This document shows positions 1 through 9,280 of a stretch of 51,594 nt of DNA, piece after piece. Below the pieces are notes generated by a model that was not told the origin of the DNA, did no database searches, and saw nothing but the letters and a program-made list of their open reading frames with translations. Both the position numbers and the translations under genes were made by a program. Source of the stretch: a virus; IMG/VR virus record IMGVR_UViG_3300048834_000016, positions 1 to 51,594 of that record; one strand, written 5' to 3'. The stretch's first letter is position 1. Each line of letters starts with the position of its first letter.

Positions 1-126
1 CGAAAGGTTCATTACGAATAGTCCACATACGATCTACAATAGTAATCATACGATCAGACTGATATTCATCAGAATCTAGATTATGAATGTCTCCATAGAA
101 CTCTAGAATTTCAACATATCCGCTTT
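1..126. repeat. Terminal direct repeat, left copy
   Basis: These 126 bases recur exactly at 51461-51586. The copies part at base 127. A repeat near the usual maximum assembly k-mer length points to circular assembly closure rather than to biological terminal repeats. Joining the copies gives a 51,460-bp circle and restores one portal reading frame. Confidence 0.95.
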
Positions 127-886
127 GAAGGTATTCAAAATAGTTACCAAAACCATCTACTTGAAATCCCTCTTCCTTATCAGCATCCTCAGTACCATAA
201 GCATTCATATGTTTCATAAGCTTTGCTCTATTACTAAGAGCTTTAGCAAGATACATATTCTCAGGTTGTTCTTGAGACATTTTAACAAGCTCTCCAATAG
301 TCTTAAGAGAGCGTACAATCTTAAAACTGTCTTGGAAAGTAGAAGCAATAGGGTTGAAGATAATGTCTAAAGGGCTAATACGACGAATACGTGGTCCAAT
401 ATATCGGGGAACCTTTTCTCCCTTGTAATTGGTAGCGTAGGAAGCCTCGTAATCGACCGTAGAGAAGGCATTTCCATAATCAACATAGTCATATACCAGT
501 TTACTAATTTCGGTCCTAAAATGGCTTTCTCGTGTCTTGTTAGACATGTATGCTTCAATTGTTTCAACCTTAATTTTAGAAGCATCGTTTTTAGAATAGG
601 CTTCCCATTTCAACCATTCATCATTAGGGAATAGTGCAGAAATATAGTTAGAATGAAGATTATCTCTAATCTGACATAATTTTGGAAGTGTCGTGCTGTT
701 CTTCCAAGGAAGTCCGCTATTAGTTGTAGTGGTTGTATCTGTTGCAAATATATAGTTACGTAATTCTTTCCAATCTTCAATCTTAGTTTTACGTTGTGAA
801 TTATACGTATGCCATGTGTTTGCAATATATTTTGCAACATTGTCTCTTCCGAAAGCAGACGAAATCTCTAAAGGCTTCTTAGCCAT
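1..886 (-). CDS. Portal (head-tail connector) protein, N-terminal half, split by the window edge
   Basis: The reading frame starts at ATG 886 (MAKKPLEISSAF), behind an AAGGAG ribosome site 8 bases downstream of the terminase stop, and is open to base 1. It continues in frame from 51460 down to the stop at 50592, giving about 584 residues on the circle. Portals form the 12-subunit ring at the packaging vertex that docks terminase and later the tail. Length and position (directly after the large terminase and before scaffold and capsid) fit T7-type portals. The family call rests on context and general sequence character, such as the conserved-looking RRISPLDIIFNP stretch. The gene looks intact once the genome is circularised. 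Confidence 0.85.
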   Translation of the reverse strand, partial: MAKKPLEISSAFGRDNVAKYIANTWHTYNSQRKTKIEDWKELRNYIFATDTTTTTNSGLPWKNSTTLPKLCQIRDNLHSNYISALFPNDEWLKWEAYSKNDASKIKVETIEAYMSNKTRESHFRTEISKLVYDYVDYGNAFSTVDYEASYATNYKGEKVPRYIGPRIRRISPLDIIFNPIASTFQDSFKIVRSLKTIGELVKMSQEQPENMYLAKALSNRAKLMKHMNAYGTEDADKEEGFQVDGFGNYFEYLQSGYVEILEFYGDIHNLDSDEYQSDRMITIVDRMWTIRNEPF

Positions 887-894
887 AGTTCTCC

Positions 895-2502
895 TTAATA
901 CCTAATCCCACCAAATCGTGGGTGGAACTGAATAATGTTACTGGTGCTCTTACCTTCAGAGCTTTTACGTCGAGGTTTTATAGCAATTTCTACTGCACTT
1001 GCTAATGCATCTTTAATGTCATCGTGTGATGGTCTAGCCAAGATAAGCTCTTCTTCAAGAAGATCAGTATAACCCCCTTTAAAATGCCATATATGTTGAT
1101 TATCATAACGATGCTCTAGAGCCGATGCAATACGTTCTTGTTTAGTACCTTCATTACGTGTAGGACGGTGTTCATCAATAGATAGGGGCAAGCCTTCTTC
1201 ACGAAGCTTATCTTTCAAATCTCTAACAATAACAGCCTGAGCTACTGTAACTTCTGCTCTTAGCTTTTTGAATTCCCACTTAGAATGCAATATAGCTATT
1301 CGTTTGAAATATTCAGAAATCTTATCACTCTTGAATACATCTAGATCAAGGACGTATATGAAACCGTCTTCATCCATTCCTATAACAACAATAGCTGTGT
1401 TATCTGATTTCTTACTTAAGCTGAAAGCAAAGTCAATAGCTGCATATACGTTCAATACTTTATTTCTATACATCCAACGACCATCAGACTGTCGTAAGAA
1501 TTTCTTATCATAGTATTGAAACTTTTCTCTTGAAATTCTATTACTGCCTGGATCATTAGGATCATTATAATATTGAGCGTAAAACTGCACACGATCCGAA
1601 TACTCTGCCCTAATACGTGAAAGCACTTGAGAATCAAAGCCAAAGAACTTCTTATCAGTACGCATTGTTTTAGGCCACAAGAAAATACCTTCTTGCTCTA
1701 CAGCATACTCTTTGATTTCCCATACAGGCTTACGAGTAGTAATATTTCCATCTAAATCATATACATCATATTCTTGAGATTTCCATACTGCATATACATC
1801 CGATGGATGATAACGTGTTCCACAAGCCATTGTAAATCCACCAGCATTACGAATAGAAGTAAATTGACTACTCTTCTTCATAACACTATCTCGCCCATCT
1901 TCAGTGTAAGCGTTCTCAGGGACAACCAAGTCATCTGCAATAATAATGTCTGCGTGCCATCCAGTGGTGTTAGTTGTCAATCCAGCCGTAGATACTGTAG
2001 CATCTCGAATACCCTCTTCCTTACGTTTTAAGTGATCAATAGAGAACTTTCTCTGATTCCATTTCTCACGTTTACCTTCTTGAGGATTAATATATTCAGG
2101 AAAATATCGTTGATATACAGAGCTGGAAAGAATATTCTGAATAGCATAGAGCTGTGTCTCAGCTAATTCCGCTGTGGCAGATACGTATAATACAGTTACT
2201 TCTGGATGACGAGTGATAATCCATGCAGCCCATGTAGCCACCTTATGGCTCTTTAAATGGGCACGTGGGAGCATAATAAGCTTATTGCTAGTTAGGTCCT
2301 CACCTTGACCATAGAGGCTGTAATCCTGCATCCATTGGAAAAGTTCTTTATGAATATCTCCATACATGTACCCAGGATTAACAAGCTTTGCAAAGAAGAA
2401 GAGATCGGTGAGAGCGGTTTCTCTAATTTGCTTGGCCTCTTCAGGCATTTTCTCTAGCTTCTTCTTAGCCTCTACTCTCCACAATTCTTCTTCTTTACTC
2501 AT
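895..2502 (-). CDS. terL: Terminase large subunit (packaging ATPase and nuclease)
   Basis: This 535-residue protein is the DNA-packaging motor. The N-terminal ATPase shows a Walker A-like LPRAHLKSHK at about residues 78-87 and a Walker B DIIIADDL at about 185-191. The C-terminal RNase H-like nuclease shows the first catalytic aspartate in YAAIDFAFS near residue 357 and a late acidic motif HDDIKDALA near 495. Length is normal for T7-like and related terminases. Its start codon overlaps the small-subunit stop as TAATG, so translation is probably coupled. The portal gene follows 8 bases later. Confidence 0.95.
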   Translation of the reverse strand: MSKEEELWRVEAKKKLEKMPEEAKQIRETALTDLFFFAKLVNPGYMYGDIHKELFQWMQDYSLYGQGEDLTSNKLIMLPRAHLKSHKVATWAAWIITRHPEVTVLYVSATAELAETQLYAIQNILSSSVYQRYFPEYINPQEGKREKWNQRKFSIDHLKRKEEGIRDATVSTAGLTTNTTGWHADIIIADDLVVPENAYTEDGRDSVMKKSSQFTSIRNAGGFTMACGTRYHPSDVYAVWKSQEYDVYDLDGNITTRKPVWEIKEYAVEQEGIFLWPKTMRTDKKFFGFDSQVLSRIRAEYSDRVQFYAQYYNDPNDPGSNRISREKFQYYDKKFLRQSDGRWMYRNKVLNVYAAIDFAFSLSKKSDNTAIVVIGMDEDGFIYVLDLDVFKSDKISEYFKRIAILHSKWEFKKLRAEVTVAQAVIVRDLKDKLREEGLPLSIDEHRPTRNEGTKQERIASALEHRYDNQHIWHFKGGYTDLLEEELILARPSHDDIKDALASAVEIAIKPRRKSSEGKSTSNIIQFHPRFGGIRY

Positions 2503-3002
2503 TACTTACCTTGATTAGCGAACATACGCACAACGTCTCCGCTATATTCATTATCAATACGTGCTTGAACTTTCTTCTCATGCTCAACATCAGCCTTAGA
2601 AGGACGTCCTGCACCCCTAGTTGACCATCCCCTATCTGCTACCCATTTAGCAGCCTGGAAGTGGCCTTTCTTGGCTTCCTGGATGGCATCCATAATAGCT
2701 TGAGAGCGAAGCTTAACTTCTAGTTCGTCTCTCCACTCTTGGATGTGTCTAAAGATAACCTTGTTTTCACACATTCTCTGCCAATGTGACCACCCTAATA
2801 GGTGTTCTTTAGCGAAAGAGTACTCTGTAGGATCAGAGCATTCCAAATACAAGCGCTTAAGGGAGGGATAAACCCTCCCATTGTGCTCGTGATCTTCATC
2901 CTTCAGTGTGAAACAAGCTTCTGTGCCATAGCCTAGTTCAAGAAATAGAGATTGTGTTCTCATCTTTCCCATACTATCGCGCATAACTTCTTGTTTATTC
3001 AT
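2502..3002 (-). CDS. terS: Terminase small subunit (DNA recognition)
   Basis: This 166-residue protein lies directly upstream of the large terminase and overlaps it by TAATG. Small terminases bind the packaging site and hand DNA to the large subunit. The sequence is rich in charged helices, with a basic, linker-like segment (RGAGRPSKADVEHEKK) near residue 130, a pattern I know from podophage small terminases. The start has no good Shine-Dalgarno sequence; an ATTATACTA block at 3018-3026 (TAGTATAAT on the coding strand) lies 15 bases upstream. The call rests on position, size and family resemblance. Confidence 0.8.
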   Translation of the reverse strand: MNKQEVMRDSMGKMRTQSLFLELGYGTEACFTLKDEDHEHNGRVYPSLKRLYLECSDPTEYSFAKEHLLGWSHWQRMCENKVIFRHIQEWRDELEVKLRSQAIMDAIQEAKKGHFQAAKWVADRGWSTRGAGRPSKADVEHEKKVQARIDNEYSGDVVRMFANQGK

Positions 3003-3017
3003 TATTATTTAATCTAA

Positions 3018-3026
3018 ATTATACTA
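3018..3026 (-). promoter_or_regulatory. TAGTATAAT motif upstream of small terminase
   Basis: On the coding strand this reads TAGTATAAT, which contains a perfect -10 hexamer, 15 bases before the ATG. The same 9-mer lies 12 bases before the holin start at 9985-9993. There is no TTGACA at the usual distance. It could be a late promoter read by the phage sigma factor, but the implied leader is very short. Confidence 0.25.
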
Positions 3027-3053
3027 TAGACCTCAGCGTGATTGTGTAGTCGC

Positions 3054-3671
3054 TCATGCCTCACTCCTCACGTTGTATGCAAGTTTCGCTGTAGTTGTCT
3101 GCGTGACAACTGCAGTCATGTAAACTGTAAAACTGCGCTTGAATACGAGCCCTTGGTGCTGCCTCGCGGCTAGATTTAGAAAGTTTGTAGTGTCGCCGTA
3201 GTAAGCAGGTGATCCGATATACAAGGCGGCATTCGCTGTCGCCATCGTTAGCGTCTCATCGGAGACAGTTCTGCCGTCAACAATAACTTCGACCCTGAAT
3301 GTTCCCGTTGCTCCTTTGTATGCGGCCAAGTAATCTATAACTCCGCGTCCACTGATGGATAAGACTTGTGTACGTACTCCGACAGCAAGCGTGCCATGGG
3401 CTACGGTTGTCGCCCCATAAAACGACGCCCCTACTACGCCGAGCAGTGGTGGTGGTGGCAATGCCGCTGTCCGCACGTAGCTACGGGCCACGTAGTTCGT
3501 GATGTCGTCCGCTGGGTCCGTTGTGCCACCTCCGGTAGCGGTGATGCGCTCGTAGTCCTCGTTGTCTGCAGGACTCTTTACTATTTCGTTCTTCTTGACG
3601 GTCATCCCGCTGACCCATGTGCGCTTCTTTAGTCCAAGGATTGCGCTGTAAGCTGCTGCGATAAGTGACAT
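3054..3671 (-). CDS. Putative tail or virion-associated protein, unknown function
   Basis: This 205-residue protein sits between the fibre-like genes and terminase in the late operon. The first 25 residues are compatible with a short anchoring helix, followed by a proline stretch (ALPPPPLLG) and Thr/Ala-rich beta-type sequence. I recognise no catalytic motif. Its DNA is clearly richer in G+C than its neighbours, with codons such as GCC, GTC and CGC common, suggesting acquisition from a GC-rich genome. Only 3 bases separate its start from the fibre stop. A structural role is inferred from position. Confidence 0.6.
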   Translation of the reverse strand: MSLIAAAYSAILGLKKRTWVSGMTVKKNEIVKSPADNEDYERITATGGGTTDPADDITNYVARSYVRTAALPPPPLLGVVGASFYGATTVAHGTLAVGVRTQVLSISGRGVIDYLAAYKGATGTFRVEVIVDGRTVSDETLTMATANAALYIGSPAYYGDTTNFLNLAARQHQGLVFKRSFTVYMTAVVTQTTTAKLAYNVRSEA

Positions 3672-3674
3672 AAA

Positions 3675-4496
3675 TTAAACCTCCGATGCGGTCATACCTG
3701 TGAGCACGCCGCTTGTATATGAATATGTTTCAGTTCTCGTCAGAGAACCAACAGGCCACGAAATAGTATTAATCGACCCGTCTGCATTATATGCAAATGT
3801 TTTTACAAGACCGTCTTCAGTGGTCGTAGCGACCGATCCATCACCATTATATGTAATGGAAAGAGAATCAATGACAGGCGTAGTGCCAGTAACGGAAATA
3901 TTTCCAGAACCGAGAACACTTGTTCCATTAATGGTTTTAATGTTAGTACCACTAACTAACGTATCTTGTTTATTAGCTAACGCAGATAGTTGTGCATATC
4001 TTGCATCACCCCTCGCATCAGTGTGATATTGTGTGTGGTCGTCATCAGACAATCCTGTTAGAGCACCATGATCTGTTACACCACCTCCTCCAGAGATTAC
4101 AATATCCCCACTTCCTAGAACGCTTGTTCCATTAACTGTCTTAATGTTCGTTCCACTGACAAGAGTGTCTTGTTTATTAGAAAGAGCGTTTGCTGTAGCT
4201 GTACTGACAGGTTTATCAGCATCTGCTGTATTGTCTACGTTACCAAGACCCACTTCACCTTTGGTGTGAGAGTGAGATGAAGGGGGGTATGTTGCAGGTT
4301 TATCTGTAATACCGGTCCAAGGAGCTGTCTCTGCTGCATCAACAATCCCGTTATTATTAGGATCGTAAACAGTTTTAAGCATGTCTCCAATCCCTACCCC
4401 CGCTGTTAAAATAGCTTCAACAGTATTTAAGGCATCTGTAAGTGTCGTTCCACTTACCCCTGACTTGTTCTGAATTTGATTTGTTGTAGGTTTCAT
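3675..4496 (-). CDS. Tail-fibre-like protein with internal repeats and a YD-repeat-like end
   Basis: This 273-residue protein carries motifs common in tail fibres: SHSHTKGEVGLGNVDNTADA near residue 75 and a glycine-rich linker. A module beginning NKQDTLVSGTNIKT and running through NGTSVLGSG occurs twice, near residues 108 and 180, and the duplication is visible in the DNA. The C-terminus (ITYNGDGSVATTTEDG, FAYNADGSINTISW) resembles YD/RHS-type beta repeats. It overlaps the stop of the upstream esterase spike by 4 bases (ATGA), so the two are probably made together. A host-surface binding accessory role is inferred. Confidence 0.75.
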   Translation of the reverse strand: MKPTTNQIQNKSGVSGTTLTDALNTVEAILTAGVGIGDMLKTVYDPNNNGIVDAAETAPWTGITDKPATYPPSSHSHTKGEVGLGNVDNTADADKPVSTATANALSNKQDTLVSGTNIKTVNGTSVLGSGDIVISGGGGVTDHGALTGLSDDDHTQYHTDARGDARYAQLSALANKQDTLVSGTNIKTINGTSVLGSGNISVTGTTPVIDSLSITYNGDGSVATTTEDGLVKTFAYNADGSINTISWPVGSLTRTETYSYTSGVLTGMTASEV

Positions 4497-6649
4497 GTTA
4501 TAATATTGAATGAGAAATTACTGATTCCGATAGTAGCTCCGTATGAAGCTCCATTAGCTGTTGTTTCGATACAACCTGTTGAGCTTGGGTCAACGAAATA
4601 GCCAATAGCTCCAAGTAAGAATCTATGCGAGCCTGACCAATCCCATCCCCAAGAGACAGTAGAGCCTGTCAGCACACTCCCTGATGTAGATGTTCCATTG
4701 AAAATATCAATCTCCATCTTCTCACCATAAGTTCCAGAACGATAACCTGCTCGCAGTCTTACAGTGAAAATCTTATTCACTAAAGGATCAAAACCATAAC
4801 CTAAACTTGTAAGTCCAGCCCCGGCCCCAGGGAACCAATGTTCAGAATAGATTTGACCATTACGTAAGAGAGTGAAACCTCTAGCTTGATCGAACAAAGG
4901 TTGTCCATGTCTAACAATTTGTCCGCAATGATCTCTTGTTCCTCCCGAGTAGACACTAGAATCACCAACAGGGTCAAAAGCAAACACTATATGACCATCT
5001 GATCGAGTCATTGTATTGAAGAAATTAGTCGTATCTAGCGTCATAATGATTTCCATATATGCCGTATTGACTGAACTGGTTTTTACTTCAGAATATAAGA
5101 ACTCTAGATCATTACGTGTAAATGTAAGATCACTAGGGAAAGCGCTTCCAGTGGAAGAATCTGTAACTGTTACTGTGGATGCTGTTTTTACAATTGGACC
5201 TCCGATACTTCCAGTACGAAGATTCAGAATTATTGTTTCCAATCCTTCTGTAGTCAAGTCACTAGAAAGGGTTCTAACAATTGTACCGGAGTCTCCAGTA
5301 ATCGTCACTGAACCATTATTCTGTCCATCAGTAAAATCACTTCCTGTGGTAGTGCCTGAATTGCTCCAGTACAGTGTACCGCTTCCGATTCCCGTAGTTG
5401 TAATTGTATATGTTACTGAGGACCCTTCGTTAACAGACGTAATACTTGGAGAAATTGCATAGGAAGTAGTTATGGGACTTAACGTAATCCATCCAGTATT
5501 GGTTGCATTACGGATTGATACTCCGCTAGGACCACCTGTCTTATCTATCCATCCTGTATTATCTGCGTTTCTGATCTTGAATACGGACGCAGTAGTTACA
5601 TTGATCCATCCAGTATTAGCTGCATTACGTACTTTCATTGTACCTGACGTATCAGGAATAACCACAGGAGGGCTAGATAATGAAGCTACATAAGATGCTG
5701 CATTATAGTACCCATCACCTGTCATGTGATAAATATCATTCCAGTCTGAGATGGAGACATTACCTGCAATATCAGCAAATACTCTATTAGGTTTAGCGGC
5801 TGCTAAAGCTGCTAACCGTCCATTCATAACATCGGATGAAGCAAGTCCATTGAAAGCTGTAGGAGCGAGGCCGCACACGATTAGCTTATTTGATGGAGAA
5901 TTCCAGGTCTTAGATTCCATATAAGTCATCGCTGCTTCAAACTCTGTTTCGTATCGAGAGTTATAATCAGCATCTGATTCACCTTGCCACCATAAGGTCA
6001 TATCAATCTTAGATGCACCAACTGCTGCAAGAGCAGGAGGGATATTGTCATCCATGATTTTAACAAACTTTGGTTGGAATTCTACTTGCACTGTTGCATC
6101 AAGTGACCCTGTTCCTGAAATATACGTTACCGGAATAATAGCAGAATCAGTAGACCACGTATGTGCAGCAGAGATTTGATACTTATACGATACAGCTCCA
6201 CTCTTCAACCATATATGCTCGCCGACATTTAAGTAAGCAGCGGCATAAGGACGTCTAACGCCTAGTACATCAACATTACTGAGTGTAATAGATGTCGTTA
6301 ATTCCGGTGAAGCATTTAATGTGATGTTACCGTATCCAGCAGCTCCTCTGTTCCAGAAACCCCCTCCTACCCAGTATAGAATGTCCTTAGCACCGCGAGC
6401 AGCTTTAATCAGATATACATCTAGATCAGGTCTAGCTACTGCAACATTACTAGCATAGCATTCGGAAATCCCTGCAAGCGTACTGTCAATAGCAACGAAA
6501 GCAGTACCGATACTTGTATCACTTCCTGGATCATTATTCCAAACCTTTGCTCTAGCATTAGGTGTCCAGGTCTTAGGCATTTTCAGGGCAATATTTGATT
6601 GCCCTGTTGCTAGAATTACATACGGAGTTCCCATTACGGTTGTACCCAA
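4493..6649 (-). CDS. Tail spike with SGNH-type esterase domain and Calx-beta domain
   Basis: This 718-residue modular protein begins with an SGNH/GDSL-like hydrolase. The block I serine motif is ILATGQSN near residues 12-19, the QGES block is WWQGESDAD near 218, and a candidate Asp/His end is DWNDIYHMTGDG near 304. That pattern is typical of carbohydrate O-acetylesterases. Three short repeats of the form RNA-x-NTGWI follow (about residues 340-395), then a Calx-beta-like domain (SVNEGSSVTYTI, TEGLETIILNL), then a C-terminal beta-sandwich-like region. I infer that it deacetylates the host surface polysaccharide while mounted on the tail, beside the lyase-fold spike encoded just upstream. Confidence 0.8.
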   Translation of the reverse strand: MGTTVMGTPYVILATGQSNIALKMPKTWTPNARAKVWNNDPGSDTSIGTAFVAIDSTLAGISECYASNVAVARPDLDVYLIKAARGAKDILYWVGGGFWNRGAAGYGNITLNASPELTTSITLSNVDVLGVRRPYAAAYLNVGEHIWLKSGAVSYKYQISAAHTWSTDSAIIPVTYISGTGSLDATVQVEFQPKFVKIMDDNIPPALAAVGASKIDMTLWWQGESDADYNSRYETEFEAAMTYMESKTWNSPSNKLIVCGLAPTAFNGLASSDVMNGRLAALAAAKPNRVFADIAGNVSISDWNDIYHMTGDGYYNAASYVASLSSPPVVIPDTSGTMKVRNAANTGWINVTTASVFKIRNADNTGWIDKTGGPSGVSIRNATNTGWITLSPITTSYAISPSITSVNEGSSVTYTITTTGIGSGTLYWSNSGTTTGSDFTDGQNNGSVTITGDSGTIVRTLSSDLTTEGLETIILNLRTGSIGGPIVKTASTVTVTDSSTGSAFPSDLTFTRNDLEFLYSEVKTSSVNTAYMEIIMTLDTTNFFNTMTRSDGHIVFAFDPVGDSSVYSGGTRDHCGQIVRHGQPLFDQARGFTLLRNGQIYSEHWFPGAGAGLTSLGYGFDPLVNKIFTVRLRAGYRSGTYGEKMEIDIFNGTSTSGSVLTGSTVSWGWDWSGSHRFLLGAIGYFVDPSSTGCIETTANGASYGATIGISNFSFNIIT

Positions 6650-8835
6650 ATAAGATTAGGATATGGACTGCCCGGTTCCGAAGAACTAACAATTGTACCC
6701 GCACCTTGCTCATATGCACTTCTAACCATTACGCCAGATTGTGTGCAATTACGGAAACAATTGCTATGGTTAATCCAATCCATAACAGCATTAGTGCGAT
6801 AAGCATCTAACAACGAAGTGGATTTATTATAGCTTTCAAAACGATTACCAATCACCCTGGCAGAAGAAGCGTTAGAAACTTCTAGCAAGCGTTGAGAACC
6901 GTGACTAACACCTTGTAAGAAAAGACAATCGTAAAAACCCATGTCTTGAGCGCTTAGAGGATAGGTACCATTGACATAACCATCAATATATACAAGAGGT
7001 TGTGTGGCTCCAGAGATATAGTTTACGAACTCACAGTTATGAGCAGTAAATCCTGTACCACGTACACCAACTGGATACCCGCTAGGACGCCCGTAAACAG
7101 CGCATCCAGAGATGTTAGGAGCTACATATCCAGATACAGCGCTGAACCTACTGGAAGCAACAGAAGCAGCTCCGAAGTAGGTGTTAATGGCTTTAGACCA
7201 ATTTGACCCAGATAAGAACAAAGGAACATCACAATAGTCCAGAAGACATGAATCAATCGTAAGCCACATATGTTCATCAGCAATAATACCATAGGTACAT
7301 ACTGCCCATTCACATCCGACAAACTTCATATTCTCCCCACCAGCCCGGTTAGTCTCTGTAGCATGTTTAGTGATGTATACACCAACCCCTGCCATATTCT
7401 GCCATCGACAAACTGTAAAGACTCCGTTATTACAACCTTCTAAACGAATACCATTAACACTGTTATTGAATTCACAATTTACCAATTGGAACCCAATCAT
7501 ATGCTGACAAAGTACACCGCTGTGACCGAAGAATTTACAATTGATTAAATCAAATGTACTGAGGAAACTAGGTTGTTGTACTGTTGAGAGTTTCAGTGCA
7601 TAATCCGAAGTGGTACTTTGAAAGTTAATACCCCTAGCGCTAAAGAAATCACTTGTTGGAGTGAGGGGCGAAGACGTATCTGCTGATGTTGGGAAAGACG
7701 GTTCATGGTAGGTAAGTGTACCTTTAAGCGTAGAGTTACCTGTACCAATTAACATCAACCTACCCGATTGAGTACCAAGGGAGCTGATTACATATACCCC
7801 ATCAGGAAAGAACAAGCTCTTATTTGCAGCTTGTGCAGCAGTAATTGCTGATTGAATAGCTGTTGAATCGTTTGTTACACCATCGCCTACGGCACCGTAT
7901 TTCTTAACATTTAGATAGTCAGCAGGCTCACCGGTGATTGTAATATCACTACCGGATACACCTACGGTGCTATTTATGAAATTAAAACTAGATACGGCAG
8001 ATGTTTTAAGAACTCCTGCTTCGGATACTGGAATAGAAGCGCTACCTCCACCGCCTGAGGACGTAATAGTAATACTGTCCGAATCACTAGAGAGGCTTAC
8101 ATTAGCACCTGCTTTAAGTTTTTTAAATGATAAATTACCTGCAGTCGCAGATGCAAATACACCTTCTCCAGAGGAACCTAGGTTACTACCGTTAGCATTA
8201 GCAGCCACTCCACTAATCAACACTTCGTTTTCAGAAGGTGTAATCGTTATATTAGTGCCAGCCTTCAATGTTTTAAAGGTGAGATTATCACTAACCTTCT
8301 GCTTATAAACTGCAACCCCTGTACCTACATTAGAAGCTGTAATGCTTGAGGATGAACCAGAGCTTCCACCTGTAACAGCAACGGAGGAGATTGTAATAAT
8401 ATCTCCAGCATCAACTCCGGTATTTAACGTAACTACATTAGTTGATGTCTCTACGTATTCGGTTTGTGACAGTAATACGCCGTTCCTGTGTACGACAATA
8501 GAATCAGAGCCTGGCACGTAAGTGCTAGAAACCGTAAATACGGTTTGACCAGCAACCGCTGTAAACTCTTCTCGTTCAGGTCCTTGCAAGAGTTCATCAG
8601 GATCTCCAAACAGGTCTTTAAGACGAAGCGGTTCACCACCAGTAGTAGGCTTACCTAGATTATAAATATGACGACTATTGGCATCAATATCTGTTTGGAG
8701 ATTATTAGGAATGTTATCTACGTTTACACGATGAAGGAGTTCCTCATTAATAACACGTTCTAATGTTTGAAAATTATTATTTATCTTAACGAGATTATAT
8801 CCACTCGTTACATCATTTAGATTTATTTCGCTCAT
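6634..8835 (-). CDS. Tail spike with pectin-lyase-like beta-helix
   Basis: This 733-residue protein starts with a short particle-binding head (INLNDVTSGYNLVKINNNFQ) of the kind that mounts spikes on podovirus tails. Two or three beta repeats follow (NLTFKTLKAGTNITI, NLSFKKLKAGANVSL, residues about 180-260). From about residue 300 the classic beta-helix entry motif appears (VKKYGAVGDGVTNDSTAIQS). Such right-handed helices usually bind and cleave O-antigen or capsule. It is the first gene after the lysis cassette; its start overlaps the Rz end and its end overlaps the esterase spike, so the block is translationally linked. Confidence 0.88.
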   Translation of the reverse strand: MSEINLNDVTSGYNLVKINNNFQTLERVINEELLHRVNVDNIPNNLQTDIDANSRHIYNLGKPTTGGEPLRLKDLFGDPDELLQGPEREEFTAVAGQTVFTVSSTYVPGSDSIVVHRNGVLLSQTEYVETSTNVVTLNTGVDAGDIITISSVAVTGGSSGSSSSITASNVGTGVAVYKQKVSDNLTFKTLKAGTNITITPSENEVLISGVAANANGSNLGSSGEGVFASATAGNLSFKKLKAGANVSLSSDSDSITITSSGGGGSASIPVSEAGVLKTSAVSSFNFINSTVGVSGSDITITGEPADYLNVKKYGAVGDGVTNDSTAIQSAITAAQAANKSLFFPDGVYVISSLGTQSGRLMLIGTGNSTLKGTLTYHEPSFPTSADTSSPLTPTSDFFSARGINFQSTTSDYALKLSTVQQPSFLSTFDLINCKFFGHSGVLCQHMIGFQLVNCEFNNSVNGIRLEGCNNGVFTVCRWQNMAGVGVYITKHATETNRAGGENMKFVGCEWAVCTYGIIADEHMWLTIDSCLLDYCDVPLFLSGSNWSKAINTYFGAASVASSRFSAVSGYVAPNISGCAVYGRPSGYPVGVRGTGFTAHNCEFVNYISGATQPLVYIDGYVNGTYPLSAQDMGFYDCLFLQGVSHGSQRLLEVSNASSARVIGNRFESYNKSTSLLDAYRTNAVMDWINHSNCFRNCTQSGVMVRSAYEQGAGTIVSSSEPGSPYPNLIWVQP

Positions 8836-9280
8836 CTAGTTTCTTTCTTACTTGTTCATATTGTTCGTAATAGTAGTTTCTTTCAATGAGGACTCTTTCT
8901 GCTCTGGCAGCTTCCCCAATAAGAAACTCTCCATCTTCTCTATAAAGCTCTGCTCCTGTACAGGCTCTTTCAATTGAGGGATTGTCACGATAGACTGTGA
9001 TGTACTTACGTGAGGGCCTGTTGCGCAGCTTGCTACGAAGATCGTTAGCAGTAGTGTTAAGATTTTGAATCTCTTCATTCTTCATCTCTTCTAATTTAAG
9101 AACTCCTGTAAGAATAGCTTTTTCAGTTTCATCATTCTTCTTTATAAGCTCTTGTTGTTCTTTATTCCATTTAGCGTTATTAGACTCTACAGCACTATTT
9201 ACTAGAGATATGTGTACGTACACACCTATAACCGTAATAACGCCTATAATAGCCCATTTAATCCAATTTAGCATCCCCAT
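8813..9280 (-). CDS. Rz: Rz-like inner-membrane spanin
   Basis: This 155-residue protein has one N-terminal transmembrane segment (about residues 8-27) followed by a long charged coiled-coil-like periplasmic region (KWNKEQQELIKKNDETEKA), the standard layout of i-spanins that help fuse inner and outer membranes in the last step of lysis. The lipoprotein partner is embedded in another frame within it. Its start overlaps the endolysin end by 23 bases and its end overlaps the spike start. Either ATG at codon 1 or codon 3 could be used. Confidence 0.88.
   Translation of the reverse strand: MGMLNWIKWAIIGVITVIGVYVHISLVNSAVESNNAKWNKEQQELIKKNDETEKAILTGVLKLEEMKNEEIQNLNTTANDLRSKLRNRPSRKYITVYRDNPSIERACTGAELYREDGEFLIGEAARAERVLIERNYYYEQYEQVRKKLDERNKSK
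8848..9078 (-). CDS. Rz1: Rz1-like outer-membrane spanin lipoprotein, fully nested in Rz
   Basis: This 76-residue ORF lies wholly inside Rz in a different frame. It has a lipoprotein signal (MKRFKILTLLLTIFVASC) with the lipobox ending at Cys18, followed by a short periplasmic part ending in a charged tail. Nested lipoprotein ORFs inside Rz genes are a well-known two-component spanin design. The lipobox argues strongly that this is real coding sequence rather than an overlapping shadow. Confidence 0.85.
   Translation of the reverse strand: MKRFKILTLLLTIFVASCATGPHVSTSQSIVTIPQLKEPVQEQSFIEKMESFLLGKLPEQKESSLKETTITNNMNK

Noticed and set aside
1-126. Biological T7-type direct terminal repeat
   Set aside because: The length fits an assembly k-mer overlap, it lies in the middle of the portal gene, and an adapter remnant follows it at the other end.
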